64,000 nucleotides of DNA, from positions 1 through 64,000 of the forward strand of contig CAZGFQ010000010.1 in assembly GCA_964525185.1 (NCBI GenBank), given 5' to 3'. A program made the position numbers and the translations under genes. The DNA is from JABHGY01 sp964525185. Its GTDB lineage: Bacteria > Fidelibacterota > Marinisomatia > Marinisomatales > UBA1611. The notes beneath the pieces are model-generated. The model saw nothing but the letters and a program-made list of their open reading frames with translations. It did not search any database and was not told the origin of the DNA. Positions 1 to 8,156 of the stretch are shown here, piece after piece. Numbering within the stretch: the first letter of the stretch is position 1; each line of letters begins with the position of its first letter.

Positions 1-76
1 GTCGGGGTAGCAGGATTCGAACCTGCGACCTCCTGCTCCCAAAGCAGGCGCGCTAACCGGGCTACGCTATACCCCG
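1..76 (-). tRNA. tRNA-Pro (TGG anticodon), at window edge
   Basis: Read on the minus strand this folds as a full cloverleaf. The acceptor 5' side CGGGGTA pairs with 3' TACCCCG, the T arm holds GGTTCGAATCC, and the anticodon stem CCTGC/GCAGG encloses the loop TTTGGGA, giving anticodon TGG (Pro). The discriminator A is at position 2. The window begins one base later, so I cannot see whether CCA is encoded. Confidence 0.93.
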
Positions 77-131
77 AAATATGTTGAAAAAAAGCCCGAA
101 AATTTAGGTGAATTTTTACAAGAGTCAAACG

Positions 132-422
132 TCATTCAATAATCATGTCATTAAAAGATTTCGGTCCATTTATTGGATTGAGCCTCACTGCAACATCGTT
201 GGGGAAGGATAAATGGGTATAATCCATTTGAACTGCATTTGTGGAATCAAATAAAGCAATAATTTATAAGATAGATTCAGGAGTTTTGATGCGATAACTA
301 TTGTGGCTCCCAATGACTTGAAGTTGATTAATACGTACATCATTTATGGATACCGGAAAACCCGGTTTTGGCGTTTGTCCAAAAATCATAACAAGGCTGA
401 TGCTTAGAATATATTTAATCAT
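132..422 (-). pseudogene. Decayed PI-PLC-like secreted protein (in-frame stop, truncated)
   Basis: From an ATG at 422 the minus strand reads a signal peptide (MIKYILSISLVMIFGQ) and then INQLQVIGSHNSYR. That motif resembles the N-terminal active-site start of calcium-dependent phosphoinositide phospholipase C-like proteins (PI-PLC-C1 type, QVIGSHNSY). The frame meets TAA at 264-266 after 52 codons. Past this stop the same frame continues for about 43 codons, including MDYTHLSFPND, reminiscent of the LDYSHPSL segment that follows in this family, and ends at TGA at 132-134. Family members are several hundred residues long, so what remains is a fragment interrupted by one stop codon, with everything downstream lost. 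A short functional secreted peptide (264-422) is possible but less likely. Confidence 0.55.
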
Positions 423-466
423 GATAATGTTATATCTTATATACTATAATGAATAGAACCTAAAAC

Positions 467-498
467 AAAAAACCGCTCGGTGTAACCGAACGGTTTTT
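467..498 (-). terminator. Rho-independent terminator after tRNA-His
   Basis: Inverted repeat AAAAAACCGCTCGG / CCGAACGGTTTTT around a TGTAA loop, with one G-T wobble. It starts one base beyond the 3' end of tRNA-His and gives a T run on the minus strand, so it probably ends the tRNA transcript. Confidence 0.75.
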
Positions 499-499
499 G

Positions 500-574
500 G
501 GTGAGTGATGGGACTTGAACCCACGGCCTCCTGGGCCACAACCAGGTGCTCTAACCAGCTGAGCTACACCCACC
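500..574 (-). tRNA. tRNA-His (GTG anticodon)
   Basis: The minus strand folds with acceptor GTGGGTG / CACTCAC, D arm AGCTCAGCTGGTTAGAGC, anticodon stem CCTGG/CCAGG with loop TTGTGGC (anticodon GTG, His), and T loop TTCAAGT. An extra 5' G (position 574) lies opposite C73 (position 500), the identity feature of tRNA-His. CCA does not appear to be encoded. Confidence 0.94.
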
Positions 575-732
575 ATGTGGCTATATATTGCATTTCTGCA
601 AAATTAAGCGGGGAAAGTTAAGAGAGTTCCCCATTGTTTTAAAATAGTATTCCAATTCTTTTTAAATCTTCTAATTCATGATCGCAAGGTATTCAACACC
701 GCTTCAATTCGCTCACAATGTTAATAAAAAAA

Positions 733-812
733 TGTCATTCCTCGCTCCGACTAGGAATCCATACTTTGATGGTTCGCTTGTATAAGTGGATTCCAGAATG
801 ATAAAATATTTG
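733..812. repeat. Imperfect palindromic intergenic repeat (REP/MITE-like)
   Basis: GTCATTCC...GGAATCCATA on the left is answered by TATAAGTGGATTCC...GAATGATAA on the right, an imperfect inverted repeat of about 80 bases in a gene-free stretch between tRNA-His and yqgE. The GTCATTCC/GGAATCCA signature is typical of short dispersed palindromic elements. I found no second full copy in this window, so the repeat status is inferred. Confidence 0.4.
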
Positions 813-866
813 AAAAAGGTGTATTCTTCATCTTGACTTGAATCATTAGAAGCGGTACTTTTTTTC

Positions 867-1421
867 ATGGCATCTCTTCAAAATCACATCCTTATTTCCA
901 TGCCCCACATGCAAGACCCATTCTTTGCTGGATCTGTTGTTTTTATATGCGAACATTCCAAGGAAGGTGCCATGGGACTTATTATTAATAAACGATTTCA
1001 ACAACCCGACTTAATTGATTTATTTGAAAAACTAACGGTCGGCGAAGACAATCTATTGGAAACGGTTCCTGAAATTTATTTTGGCGGACCCGTATTATTA
1101 GAACGCGGAATTGTGCTTCACTCTGGTTCATTTACTTCTGAGGGAACGGTAAAAGTGTCAGAAGATTTTGCCATTACAAGCCAAAAACGCATTTTGTCTG
1201 AATTAAGAAAATCAGAAGGAATTCAATATAAATTAATGTTGGGCCATTCCGGATGGGGTGCGGGCCAATTGGAGCAAGAAATTGAAAATGGCGACTGGCT
1301 TCTCCAATCCACAACAACTGATTTTGTTTTTACTATGCCCGAAGATCAAATGTGGAAACAAGCTGCAGGTTCTCTCGGAATGGATTTAGGCCATAGCTCT
1401 GGTATTGGTGGACACGCTTAA
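867..1421 (+). CDS. yqgE: YqgE/AlgH family protein (UPF0301)
   Basis: A 184-residue cytosolic protein of the YqgE/AlgH family. The N-terminal LISMPHMQDPFFAGSVVFIC, the GAMGLIINK segment, the FGGPV motif and the late LGHSGWGAGQLEQEI motif are all family hallmarks, and the length is close to the usual 185-190. The biochemical role of the family is unresolved; AlgH was first described as affecting alginate regulation in Pseudomonas. The ATG at 867 is the first in frame and begins directly at the conserved domain. It stands alone between tRNA-His and a secreted-protein cluster. Confidence 0.9.
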   Translation: MASLQNHILISMPHMQDPFFAGSVVFICEHSKEGAMGLIINKRFQQPDLIDLFEKLTVGEDNLLETVPEIYFGGPVLLERGIVLHSGSFTSEGTVKVSEDFAITSQKRILSELRKSEGIQYKLMLGHSGWGAGQLEQEIENGDWLLQSTTTDFVFTMPEDQMWKQAAGSLGMDLGHSSGIGGHA

Positions 1422-1518
1422 ACTTTATTTCGATTTTAATTGAAATAAATCAGTCTTCTTTGTAATCTTTCATTCGTCCGTATAAATCATTTCTTTATCC
1501 CCAAAAAAGGAGGATAAA

Positions 1519-2796
1519 ATGAAGAAATATTACATTTTAATGGTTACCCTTATTGGGTTTGCATCTGCCCAAGATACCCTTTCCACGGATGCGATTTACC
1601 TTGCTCTGCGTTCCCAAGATCGCATTCATCTTGATTCTGCTTTAGCCTTGGAATACCAATACGCATTGAATCAAGCCTACAACGTGGAAGATTCGATGCA
1701 ATCTGTCCATGTTTTTCCGCCATATGTAATGAGCACGCTTCTTGTTGCTGTGGACACCAATTGGCAGATTCCATGGTTGGATGGAACATTGAACACGGGT
1801 GATGTTTATTTGGATTCTCTGAGTGATGAATATGGATTAATCGATGTTCACCATGATGCTTGGTGGCAATTTAGTACTAATTTATTTACCATCACTTTTG
1901 ACGCTCCCGCAGAAATGTGGCGGTTGGGCGAAGTATTTCAAATCCATGAAGATATCGCTTTTGCGGAGCCTAATGTGTGGGGCGGTGATGGGGATGATAT
2001 TATTGGCTTCCAAAAAAATGATTCCACTTATTTGGCTTTTTCGGTTGGGTGGGGTGATTGTATGGCTGGATGCATCAATCGGTATTATTGGATGATTCGC
2101 ACCAGTGAAAATGATGCAGTGTTGTATTGGGAAGGCGAATTAAATAATGATGATATTCCTGTTTGGGATATTGCAAATCGGCGATGGGAAACAATGGGGT
2201 ACGATTTGGGAATTTATTGTTTTATTTATTTCGAAGATGCTGAATCGATTTATGCTACTTTATTATATTCTTCTAAATGGTGGGAACGGTTATATGCCGC
2301 AGAAGTTTTGTGGCGATTTTATGTTAATGATAATATGTGGTGTGGACAAACCGAACACTACGACCAATGGGAATTAACACATAATTATTTGAATGGTCAT
2401 TTGGATGAAACTATTGCAGTATTACTTACTGCATTGAATGACCAAGACTCAGATGTGGCAGCTTCCGCGCAATCCGCCTTAAATATGTTGGGCTATGTAT
2501 CCACTGAACCTGAAGCCATCATTCCAGATGCTGTTCAATTGTACCCAGCTTTCCCTAACCCATTTAATCCAACTACCACGATCCGGTTTAATATTCCAGT
2601 AGAGACGCAATTCATTACGTCTCTACGTATATTTGATATTACCGGCCGCGTTGTGGAAACTTTGGTGGCTGGCATAATTGAACCGGGAATGCACGAAATC
2701 AAATGGAATGCTGAGAATCACCCAAGCGGGGTTTATTTTGTGAAAATATTTTCTGGTGATTTTACCCAAACACAAAAATTGGTATTAATGAAATAG
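1519..2796 (+). CDS. Secreted protein with type IX sorting tail
   Basis: A 425-residue exported protein. A signal peptide (MKKYYILMVTLIGFASAQ) is followed by a body of about 310 residues that I do not recognise. A HEAT-like segment lies at about residues 295-325 (AVLLTALNDQDSDVAASAQS). Residues about 345-425 are a Por/type IX secretion C-terminal domain: FPNPFNPTTTIRFNIP, DITGRVVETLV, GMHEIKW, SGVYFVK and a terminal KLVLMK. This predicts outer-membrane export and surface attachment or release. GGAGG precedes the ATG. The tail is almost identical to that of the protein two genes downstream and carries an in-frame palindrome. The body function is unknown. Confidence 0.82.
   Translation: MKKYYILMVTLIGFASAQDTLSTDAIYLALRSQDRIHLDSALALEYQYALNQAYNVEDSMQSVHVFPPYVMSTLLVAVDTNWQIPWLDGTLNTGDVYLDSLSDEYGLIDVHHDAWWQFSTNLFTITFDAPAEMWRLGEVFQIHEDIAFAEPNVWGGDGDDIIGFQKNDSTYLAFSVGWGDCMAGCINRYYWMIRTSENDAVLYWEGELNNDDIPVWDIANRRWETMGYDLGIYCFIYFEDAESIYATLLYSSKWWERLYAAEVLWRFYVNDNMWCGQTEHYDQWELTHNYLNGHLDETIAVLLTALNDQDSDVAASAQSALNMLGYVSTEPEAIIPDAVQLYPAFPNPFNPTTTIRFNIPVETQFITSLRIFDITGRVVETLVAGIIEPGMHEIKWNAENHPSGVYFVKIFSGDFTQTQKLVLMK
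2599..2626. repeat. In-frame palindrome inside type IX tail (copy 1)
   Basis: GTAGAGACG and CGTCTCTAC form perfect 9-base arms around a 10-base centre. It lies within the sorting-domain coding region and encodes VETQFITSL, where family tails normally run straight from the IP strand to the next beta strand. A near-identical, more perfect copy occurs at 3702-3729. Confidence 0.7.
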
Positions 2797-2808
2797 GAGA
2801 TATGAATA

Positions 2809-2895
2809 ATGGAAATTGAATATATCGTTATCGGTTTTGTCGTAGGGTTTATTGTTGTATATCTAAAAAAAAGGAAAGCAAATAATCCCCAATAA
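2809..2895 (+). CDS. Small single-pass membrane protein (28 aa)
   Basis: A short ORF between the two type IX cargo genes. It encodes MEIEYIVIGFVVGFIVVYLK followed by KRKANNPQ: one hydrophobic helix and a positively charged tail, typical of a small N-out/C-in membrane peptide. An AGGAG sits about 12 bases before this ATG, and the stop is eight bases before the next gene, so it fits neatly into the operon. No homologue is recognised, and it could be chance coding. Confidence 0.4.
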   Translation: MEIEYIVIGFVVGFIVVYLKKRKANNPQ

Positions 2896-2903
2896 GGTGG
2901 TGT

Positions 2904-3899
2904 ATGAAATATTTCAGTTTAATTTTAATATTTGTTCAGCTCTCCTTGGCTCAATCTGATTTTTTATGGACAGAAGTATCGGGTGATTCTGTCACATTTC
3001 ATCATGATGAAACATATCGAAATTGCGGCGCACTCTATACCTACGATATTCAATTCGGAGAAAACCAAACGTTAACTATTACTGAAATAGATACAGGTGA
3101 TATGGTTTGGTGTAATTGTACATTTGATTTATCTGTAACGCTTGATGGTTTTTCTCCTGGAGATTGGACTGCTCATATTTATGCATTAGATCAAGATCAA
3201 TTTGGAGATACAACGTATTATGGAAGTGTTGATTTTACCATTCAACCCGACTGGCTCATTGAAGCGAGCGAATCGAATTGCGGAATTGTAGATGATACAA
3301 CAGAATCATTATGGCTTAATACAGATGGTCAAAATCTTGTATTAGATTGGGCATTACATACTAATTGCTGTATTGAATCCAGCTGGGAAACAGAACTTGT
3401 CGCCGATACATTTTATGTTACCATGATTGATACAGGTGCGCCCTGTGATTGTGAATGTTCTATTATGCTAACTGCAACTTTTGGACCCTTTCAGCCCGGT
3501 GAATATGTTTTAGATTTAGCCGGGTGGCCGGACCAACCAACATTCATTATTGAAGATACAATTTCCGCCTTATCTGAGTTTCAAAGTGCGTGTTATTGGG
3601 TAAATGTCAATGATGTAACTCTATTCCCTCAATCATTCAAACTAGAATCACCTTTCCCTAATCCATTTAATCCAACGACCACGGTTCGGTTTAATATTCC
3701 TGTAGAGACGCAATTCATTGCGTCTCTACGAATATACGATATGACCGGTCGTGTGGTGGAAACATTGGTAGATGATATGATTGAACCGGGAATGCACGAA
3801 ATCAAATGGAATGTTGAGAATCACCCAAGTGGGGTTTATTTTGTAAAAATGATTTCTGGTGATTTCACTCAAACACAAAAACTCGTTTTAATGAAATAG
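2904..3899 (+). CDS. Secreted Cys-containing protein with type IX sorting tail
   Basis: A 331-residue exported protein with signal peptide MKYFSLILIFVQLSLAQ. The body consists of two related beta-rich modules, each with Cys-containing strands (MVWCNCTFDLSVTLDGFSPG and APCDCECSIMLTATFGPFQPG), so an internal duplication is likely and disulfides are plausible. Residues about 250-331 are a Por/type IX C-terminal domain almost identical to that of the gene starting at 1519, again ending KLVLMK. This points to recent tail duplication or gene conversion. The body fold resembles an immunoglobulin-like or extracellular binding module, but I cannot assign a function. A GGTGG motif precedes the ATG. Confidence 0.8.
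   Translation: MKYFSLILIFVQLSLAQSDFLWTEVSGDSVTFHHDETYRNCGALYTYDIQFGENQTLTITEIDTGDMVWCNCTFDLSVTLDGFSPGDWTAHIYALDQDQFGDTTYYGSVDFTIQPDWLIEASESNCGIVDDTTESLWLNTDGQNLVLDWALHTNCCIESSWETELVADTFYVTMIDTGAPCDCECSIMLTATFGPFQPGEYVLDLAGWPDQPTFIIEDTISALSEFQSACYWVNVNDVTLFPQSFKLESPFPNPFNPTTTVRFNIPVETQFIASLRIYDMTGRVVETLVDDMIEPGMHEIKWNVENHPSGVYFVKMISGDFTQTQKLVLMK
3702..3729. repeat. In-frame palindrome inside type IX tail (copy 2)
   Basis: Perfect 13-base arms, GTAGAGACGCAAT and ATTGCGTCTCTAC, separated by TC. It encodes VETQFIASL in the sorting tail. The element resembles widespread GTAGAGACG-type palindromic repeats, but here it sits in coding sequence and keeps the frame. Confidence 0.75.
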
Positions 3900-3908
3900 G
3901 AGTTTTAT

Positions 3909-4220
3909 ATGAAATATGTATTTTTACTATTTCTTCTTTTTATGGGGTGTGATAAAGATTCAAATGATGACATATTAGAAGCAAATGCAATTTTAAGTTG
4001 GACCGGAGATTATGCCGTGGATGGGTGTGGATTTTTTATCACTATTGGAGAAAAAGAATATAAACCGGAAAATGAATCTATCATTCCAGAGAGTTTTCAA
4101 TCATCCGAAAATATGATTGTATTCATAGAATACGAATTGTCTGTTCAGCCTGTTGAATATATCTGCGGATTTGAAGGTCCTTCTGAAATGGATGGAATAT
4201 TTATTCACAAAATTGAGTAA
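3909..4220 (+). CDS. Small putative lipoprotein
   Basis: A 103-residue protein whose N-terminus (MKYVFLLFLLFMGCDKD) is a lipoprotein signal: charged start, hydrophobic core and lipobox FMGC with Cys14 as the lipidation site. The mature part is short, acidic and beta-rich with two further cysteines (VDGCGFF and EYICGF), possibly a disulfide. It follows the second type IX cargo gene by nine bases with GGAG before the ATG, so it is probably co-transcribed. Function unknown. Confidence 0.65.
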   Translation: MKYVFLLFLLFMGCDKDSNDDILEANAILSWTGDYAVDGCGFFITIGEKEYKPENESIIPESFQSSENMIVFIEYELSVQPVEYICGFEGPSEMDGIFIHKIE

Positions 4221-4269
4221 ATAACGTTGGCCCAATTTAGTGTTTTTTATTTTCCCCTCTATTTTTCAA

Positions 4270-4308
4270 TCCACAAACATCCCCCTATGACAGGGGGATG
4301 TTTGTGGA
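4270..4308. terminator. Strong 16-bp perfect hairpin, possible terminator
   Basis: TCCACAAACATCCCCC and GGGGGATGTTTGTGGA are perfect 16-base arms with a seven-base TATGACA loop, about 50 bases after the lipoprotein stop. The following sequence is AATGAAAATAAATTATTT, not a T run, so it is either an imperfect terminator or a transcript-stabilising hairpin. Confidence 0.5.
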
Positions 4309-4380
4309 ATGAAAATAAATTATTTATAAAACTATAAAAGGCACCCTTGTTGGTATAAAATTTTCTTGGCAGATTCTATT

Positions 4381-5064
4381 ATGGAATCATTTGCAATAAC
4401 AGAACTCCAACATGCTTTAGCTAAGAATGGGAATCGCGAATATTCTGTTCGAATGGCTCAATATATGAAAAACCATTTTCCATTCTACGGAATTCAATCT
4501 ACTCCTAGGCGCCATATTTCTAAACAATGGTTAAAAAACCATCCAATCAAAAATGAAACAGACACATGCGCTGTATTAAAATTGCTCTGGAAAAAAGATC
4601 AGCGGGAATTCCAATATATTGGGAGTGATATTGCTAAAAATAATAAACGAAAACTCACGCCAAAAAGTATTCCAACATTAGAATATTGTATTCGAACTAA
4701 ATCTTGGTGGGATACGGTAGATGCTTTGGCAACACATCCTATTGGAATAATTGTGCAACACTATCCAGACTTAACATCTCTAATGGATCAATGGATTGAA
4801 GATAAAAATATGTGGATACGTAGGACGGCTCTTTTATACCAACTTCAATATAAAGAAAAAACGGATCAAGATCGATTGTTCAGATATTGTGAATTACGAA
4901 TGGATGAAAGTGAATTTTTTATACAAAAGGCGATTGGGTGGGTTTTGAGACAATACAGCTATATTGACCCAGATGCGGTTATTGGTTTTATTGATAAGTG
5001 GGATGGGCGATTATCCAATTTGAGTAAGCGCGAAGGATTAAAAGCAATACATCGAAATGTATAG
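4381..5064 (+). CDS. DNA alkylation repair protein (AlkD-like HEAT-like repeats)
   Basis: A 227-residue all-helical protein of the AlkD family (DNA glycosylases that remove alkylated purines using ALK/HEAT-like repeats). Supporting segments are FPFYGIQSTPRRHISKQWL near the N-terminus, KSWWDTVDALATHPIG, MWIRRTALLYQLQYK and FFIQKAIGWVLRQYSYIDPDAV. They follow the order and spacing of family members, including the WD and WIRR motifs used in DNA binding and catalysis in AlkD. The reading frame extends to a TTG at 4366, but the ATG at 4381 fits better. It converges tail to tail with the metallo-hydrolase, only one base apart. Confidence 0.8.
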   Translation: MESFAITELQHALAKNGNREYSVRMAQYMKNHFPFYGIQSTPRRHISKQWLKNHPIKNETDTCAVLKLLWKKDQREFQYIGSDIAKNNKRKLTPKSIPTLEYCIRTKSWWDTVDALATHPIGIIVQHYPDLTSLMDQWIEDKNMWIRRTALLYQLQYKEKTDQDRLFRYCELRMDESEFFIQKAIGWVLRQYSYIDPDAVIGFIDKWDGRLSNLSKREGLKAIHRNV

Positions 5065-5065
5065 T

Positions 5066-6232
5066 TTATTTTTTTAACACCAAACTTTCTATAGAATAAT
5101 AATACAATAATTTTAATAATCTCAATTCTGTGGTTTGCGTTTTGTATTCCGCTTCAAATTCAGTAATAAATAAATCAAATTGAGCAAAATCGATCAAAGG
5201 TGTTTCATTATCCACAAAAATATTTTTTGGGAATCCAAAACCAATAACAGGATCGAACGTAGAAAACGCATCTAATGATTTAAAGAAATTATCATAATGT
5301 GCAGGTATATAGTAAGCCGGTTCCATCGCTTGGATACATTCAGCAATATTGTTTTCCATTTCCCTAGAAGCAATCGTTTGAATTAATATATCCACTTTCC
5401 CAATATTTTTAGGGTTCTGTATAAAAGGAGAATCAGAAAAATATATTTTAAGTCCACCATATTCGATTAAAAAACCAATAGATTCATTATGATTTAATTT
5501 ATAATCCCAAACATAGAATGGTGGTGTTGATTCAATGGGGCCACTTGGTCCACGCCACGGGAAAAAATCATATTGCGGATGTTTCCCCCGGAATGCTGTT
5601 ATCTTAAACCGCCCCACCACCCATTGATTCTTATTCTCATTAGATGAAAAATCGGCAACATAAATGATTATATTTTCTAATGGTTTCTTTGGGCTCATCC
5701 AAGGAATATCAGATTTATTATAGGAATAAATGATGTGTTTTGTATTTCTATCTCCAATTAATATGGGTTGCGTTTCATTATTAAGATATTGGGATAAAAT
5801 ATATGGAACATCTTGAATGTGATCGTAATGGCTATGCGTAACTAAAATAGCTTTTTGGTCAGATGTGTTATTCTGTTTAAGAACATAATGATCAACCGCA
5901 TCTGTGTCTATTTGTAATGGTTTAAATTGCTCCGTTGGATTTGGCCTTGAAACGAATGGGTCAATCAAAATGGATGTTTTCCCATCTGTTAATTCAAATC
6001 CGAATGTTCCCAACCATCGAATAGATAATCCGCCATATGCTTTGATTGATTTCTTTATGTTTGATGTAGGTACATATCGGGATGCATCATGCCATTCATA
6101 AACCTTTCCTTTTTGTGAATCATACCCGCGAATTTCTTTATACGAAACATGATGGGGAAACAACCGAATTTGTTCACTAAACAAAAAAGTGAATGAAAGA
6201 AGCAGAATGGCGCGTATCATATGTCTAATCAT
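5066..6232 (-). CDS. Secreted MBL-fold metallo-hydrolase
   Basis: A 388-residue protein with an N-terminal signal sequence (hydrophobic AILLLSFTFLFSEQ) followed by a metallo-beta-lactamase fold. Evidence is LGTFGFELTD..ILIDPF at about residues 74-93, the zinc motif THSHYDH at 132-138, IYFSDSPF, and a late HYDNF. The layout resembles UlaG/N-acyl-phosphatidylethanolamine phospholipase-D-like hydrolases, which often have the SIRWLGHATFLI start. Likely periplasmic or lipid-anchored; substrate unknown. It ends against the AlkD-like gene and has about 100 bases of upstream spacer shared with the divergent PDZ gene. Confidence 0.78.
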   Translation of the reverse strand: MIRHMIRAILLLSFTFLFSEQIRLFPHHVSYKEIRGYDSQKGKVYEWHDASRYVPTSNIKKSIKAYGGLSIRWLGTFGFELTDGKTSILIDPFVSRPNPTEQFKPLQIDTDAVDHYVLKQNNTSDQKAILVTHSHYDHIQDVPYILSQYLNNETQPILIGDRNTKHIIYSYNKSDIPWMSPKKPLENIIIYVADFSSNENKNQWVVGRFKITAFRGKHPQYDFFPWRGPSGPIESTPPFYVWDYKLNHNESIGFLIEYGGLKIYFSDSPFIQNPKNIGKVDILIQTIASREMENNIAECIQAMEPAYYIPAHYDNFFKSLDAFSTFDPVIGFGFPKNIFVDNETPLIDFAQFDLFITEFEAEYKTQTTELRLLKLLYYYSIESLVLKK

Positions 6233-6337
6233 ACAATATTCTATTCGTAAATTTCAAATACCAAATTTCGCATTAGCTAATCTGGAACTTTTAGGAAAAT
6301 TTGGGGTACATCCAATGAACAAAGGAAAGAGAATCAA

Positions 6338-7207
6338 ATGTTAAAAATATTCTTATCAGCAATCATTCTATTATCATGTGCATTTTCAAATGATAGTCAG
6401 GATAAAAAAGTGGTTAAAAAAGTGATGGTGGTAAAAGCTGAAGCAAATGATGAAGAATCTGTTAACATTAATGTAAATGCATCTGTGGAAGATGGAATGC
6501 TCACATTATCTGTTTCAAAAAATGGTAAAAACCATGAATTTCAAATCCCAGTTGGTAATATGGATGCTATGCATGTGTTAAAAGAAGAATTAGAAGATTT
6601 GGATATCGATGTTAATATACACGACCTTATTGGTGGTGGGATGGAACATGGAAAACAAGCCATGAATAAAGCACATAAAATGATGAAATGGGCGCATAAA
6701 GATGATGGTGCTTTTTTAGGTGTTGTTATCGAAGAATTAGAAGGACAATTGGCAGATTATTTTGGCGTAAAAAATGGCGGTGTCCTTGTAGAAGAAGTGA
6801 TGGAAAACAGTCCCGCTAAAAAAGCAGGTCTAAAAGCTGGTGATGTCATACTAAAGGTAGATAATGCTGTGGTGAAATCACCTAAAGATCTAAAGCGAGC
6901 TATTTCTTCATTCAAGCCAGATACAAAGGTGAAATTATCAATCCTTAGAAAAAATCGTTCTAGAAAAATATCTGTCACATTGGGAGAATCGCCTGAAAAA
7001 GATTTTAGCTTCGACATGGATCATGATTTTGATGTAGATGATGAAGAAATAATGATGTTTAAAATGCATGATGATGGTCCACAGTTAAACCATTTTATGA
7101 AAAAATTACCCGGAATGATGAATCATCCTAATGAGTTGGACCAGTTAAAGAAAGAGTTAAAAGCGCTAAAAAAGGATGTGGAAGAATTAAAGAAAAAATC
7201 TAAATAA
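6338..7207 (+). CDS. PDZ-domain envelope protein (putative lipoprotein)
   Basis: 289 residues. The N-terminus MLKIFLSAIILLSCAF looks like a lipoprotein signal with Cys14. A beta-rich segment (about 30-80) precedes a PDZ domain at about 125-215, with FLGVVIEELEGQL, GVLVEEVMENSPAKKAGLKAGDVILKVDN and VKLSILRKNRSRKISVTLG, a good match to DegP/RseP-type PDZ domains. The last 30 residues are a Lys/Glu heptad coiled coil. No protease domain is present, so it is probably a periplasmic scaffold or adaptor. GGAAAG lies a few bases before the ATG. Confidence 0.75.
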   Translation: MLKIFLSAIILLSCAFSNDSQDKKVVKKVMVVKAEANDEESVNINVNASVEDGMLTLSVSKNGKNHEFQIPVGNMDAMHVLKEELEDLDIDVNIHDLIGGGMEHGKQAMNKAHKMMKWAHKDDGAFLGVVIEELEGQLADYFGVKNGGVLVEEVMENSPAKKAGLKAGDVILKVDNAVVKSPKDLKRAISSFKPDTKVKLSILRKNRSRKISVTLGESPEKDFSFDMDHDFDVDDEEIMMFKMHDDGPQLNHFMKKLPGMMNHPNELDQLKKELKALKKDVEELKKKSK

Positions 7208-7256
7208 AGTCTGATTCTCTTTCCGTTTTGATTCACTGATTCTTGTAATTTAAGGG

Positions 7257-8156
7257 GTGAAAAAAATCATCCCACCCTTAGCGGTCATAACCGCAGCCCT
7301 TCTTTGGAGTTTAGACGGATTCCTTCGTCAAGAACTTCATTCCGTTTCATCCTTTTTAATCATAACTGTTGAACATGCTCTCGGAGCATTATTATTTCTT
7401 CCATTCTTAATTAAAGGGTGGGGCGAAATAAAAAAAATGAATCAGCGTGGATGGATTTCTGTATTGTGGATAAGTATTTGCGGTGGAATTTTAGGAACTT
7501 TCTTTTACACAAAAGCACTGAGCTATATTGAATATATTAATTTATCCGTTGTAGTATTACTTCAAAAATTTCAACCCTTCTTTGCTATAGCGCTCGCATC
7601 TGTCATATTAAAAGAACCTATAACAAAACGGTTCCTATCGTTGGCTGGACTAGCAATCGTTGGAGGATATTTAGTCACATTTGGAAATGTATCCATTGGG
7701 CAGTGGAATGATAAAATGGTTATTGCGGCCTTATTAGCACTCCTAGCCGCATTTAGTTGGGGAAGTTCAACTGTATTGGGCAAACATGCTTTAAACCGTC
7801 TATCTTTTACTATTGTAACAGCATTGCGGTTAGCATTAACAGCAGCCGTCTCAGGTATTGTTTTAGTTTATACACAAGGAAATATTAGCGATATTCAATT
7901 AACGCCATCACAATGGAAAGCAATTCTTATTATTGTATTTTCTACAGGATCCATTGCTCTTTTTATATATTACTATGGATTACAACGACTTCCAGCATCT
8001 CACACAGCGATTTATGAATTATTTTGGCCCATATCTGCATTAATCTTCGATTGGGCGATTCGTGGAAAAAATCTAGTTCCCATTCAGTTTTTTGGCGCAG
8101 CAATTCTTTTGGGATCTATTTTAATGCTGACTCAGGAAAAAATATCGCATGACTAA
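7257..8156 (+). CDS. EamA/DMT-family transporter
   Basis: A 299-residue inner-membrane protein with ten predicted helices in two EamA repeats: PPLAVITAALLWSLDGFLRQ begins the first, and ALLALLAAFSWGSSTVLGKHAL the second. These are typical drug/metabolite transporter signatures (ALLWG / AAFSWGS). The start is a GTG at 7257 following AAGGG. The downstream MFS gene begins inside its last codons, so the two are translationally coupled. Substrate unknown. Confidence 0.85.
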   Translation: MKKIIPPLAVITAALLWSLDGFLRQELHSVSSFLIITVEHALGALLFLPFLIKGWGEIKKMNQRGWISVLWISICGGILGTFFYTKALSYIEYINLSVVVLLQKFQPFFAIALASVILKEPITKRFLSLAGLAIVGGYLVTFGNVSIGQWNDKMVIAALLALLAAFSWGSSTVLGKHALNRLSFTIVTALRLALTAAVSGIVLVYTQGNISDIQLTPSQWKAILIIVFSTGSIALFIYYYGLQRLPASHTAIYELFWPISALIFDWAIRGKNLVPIQFFGAAILLGSILMLTQEKISHD

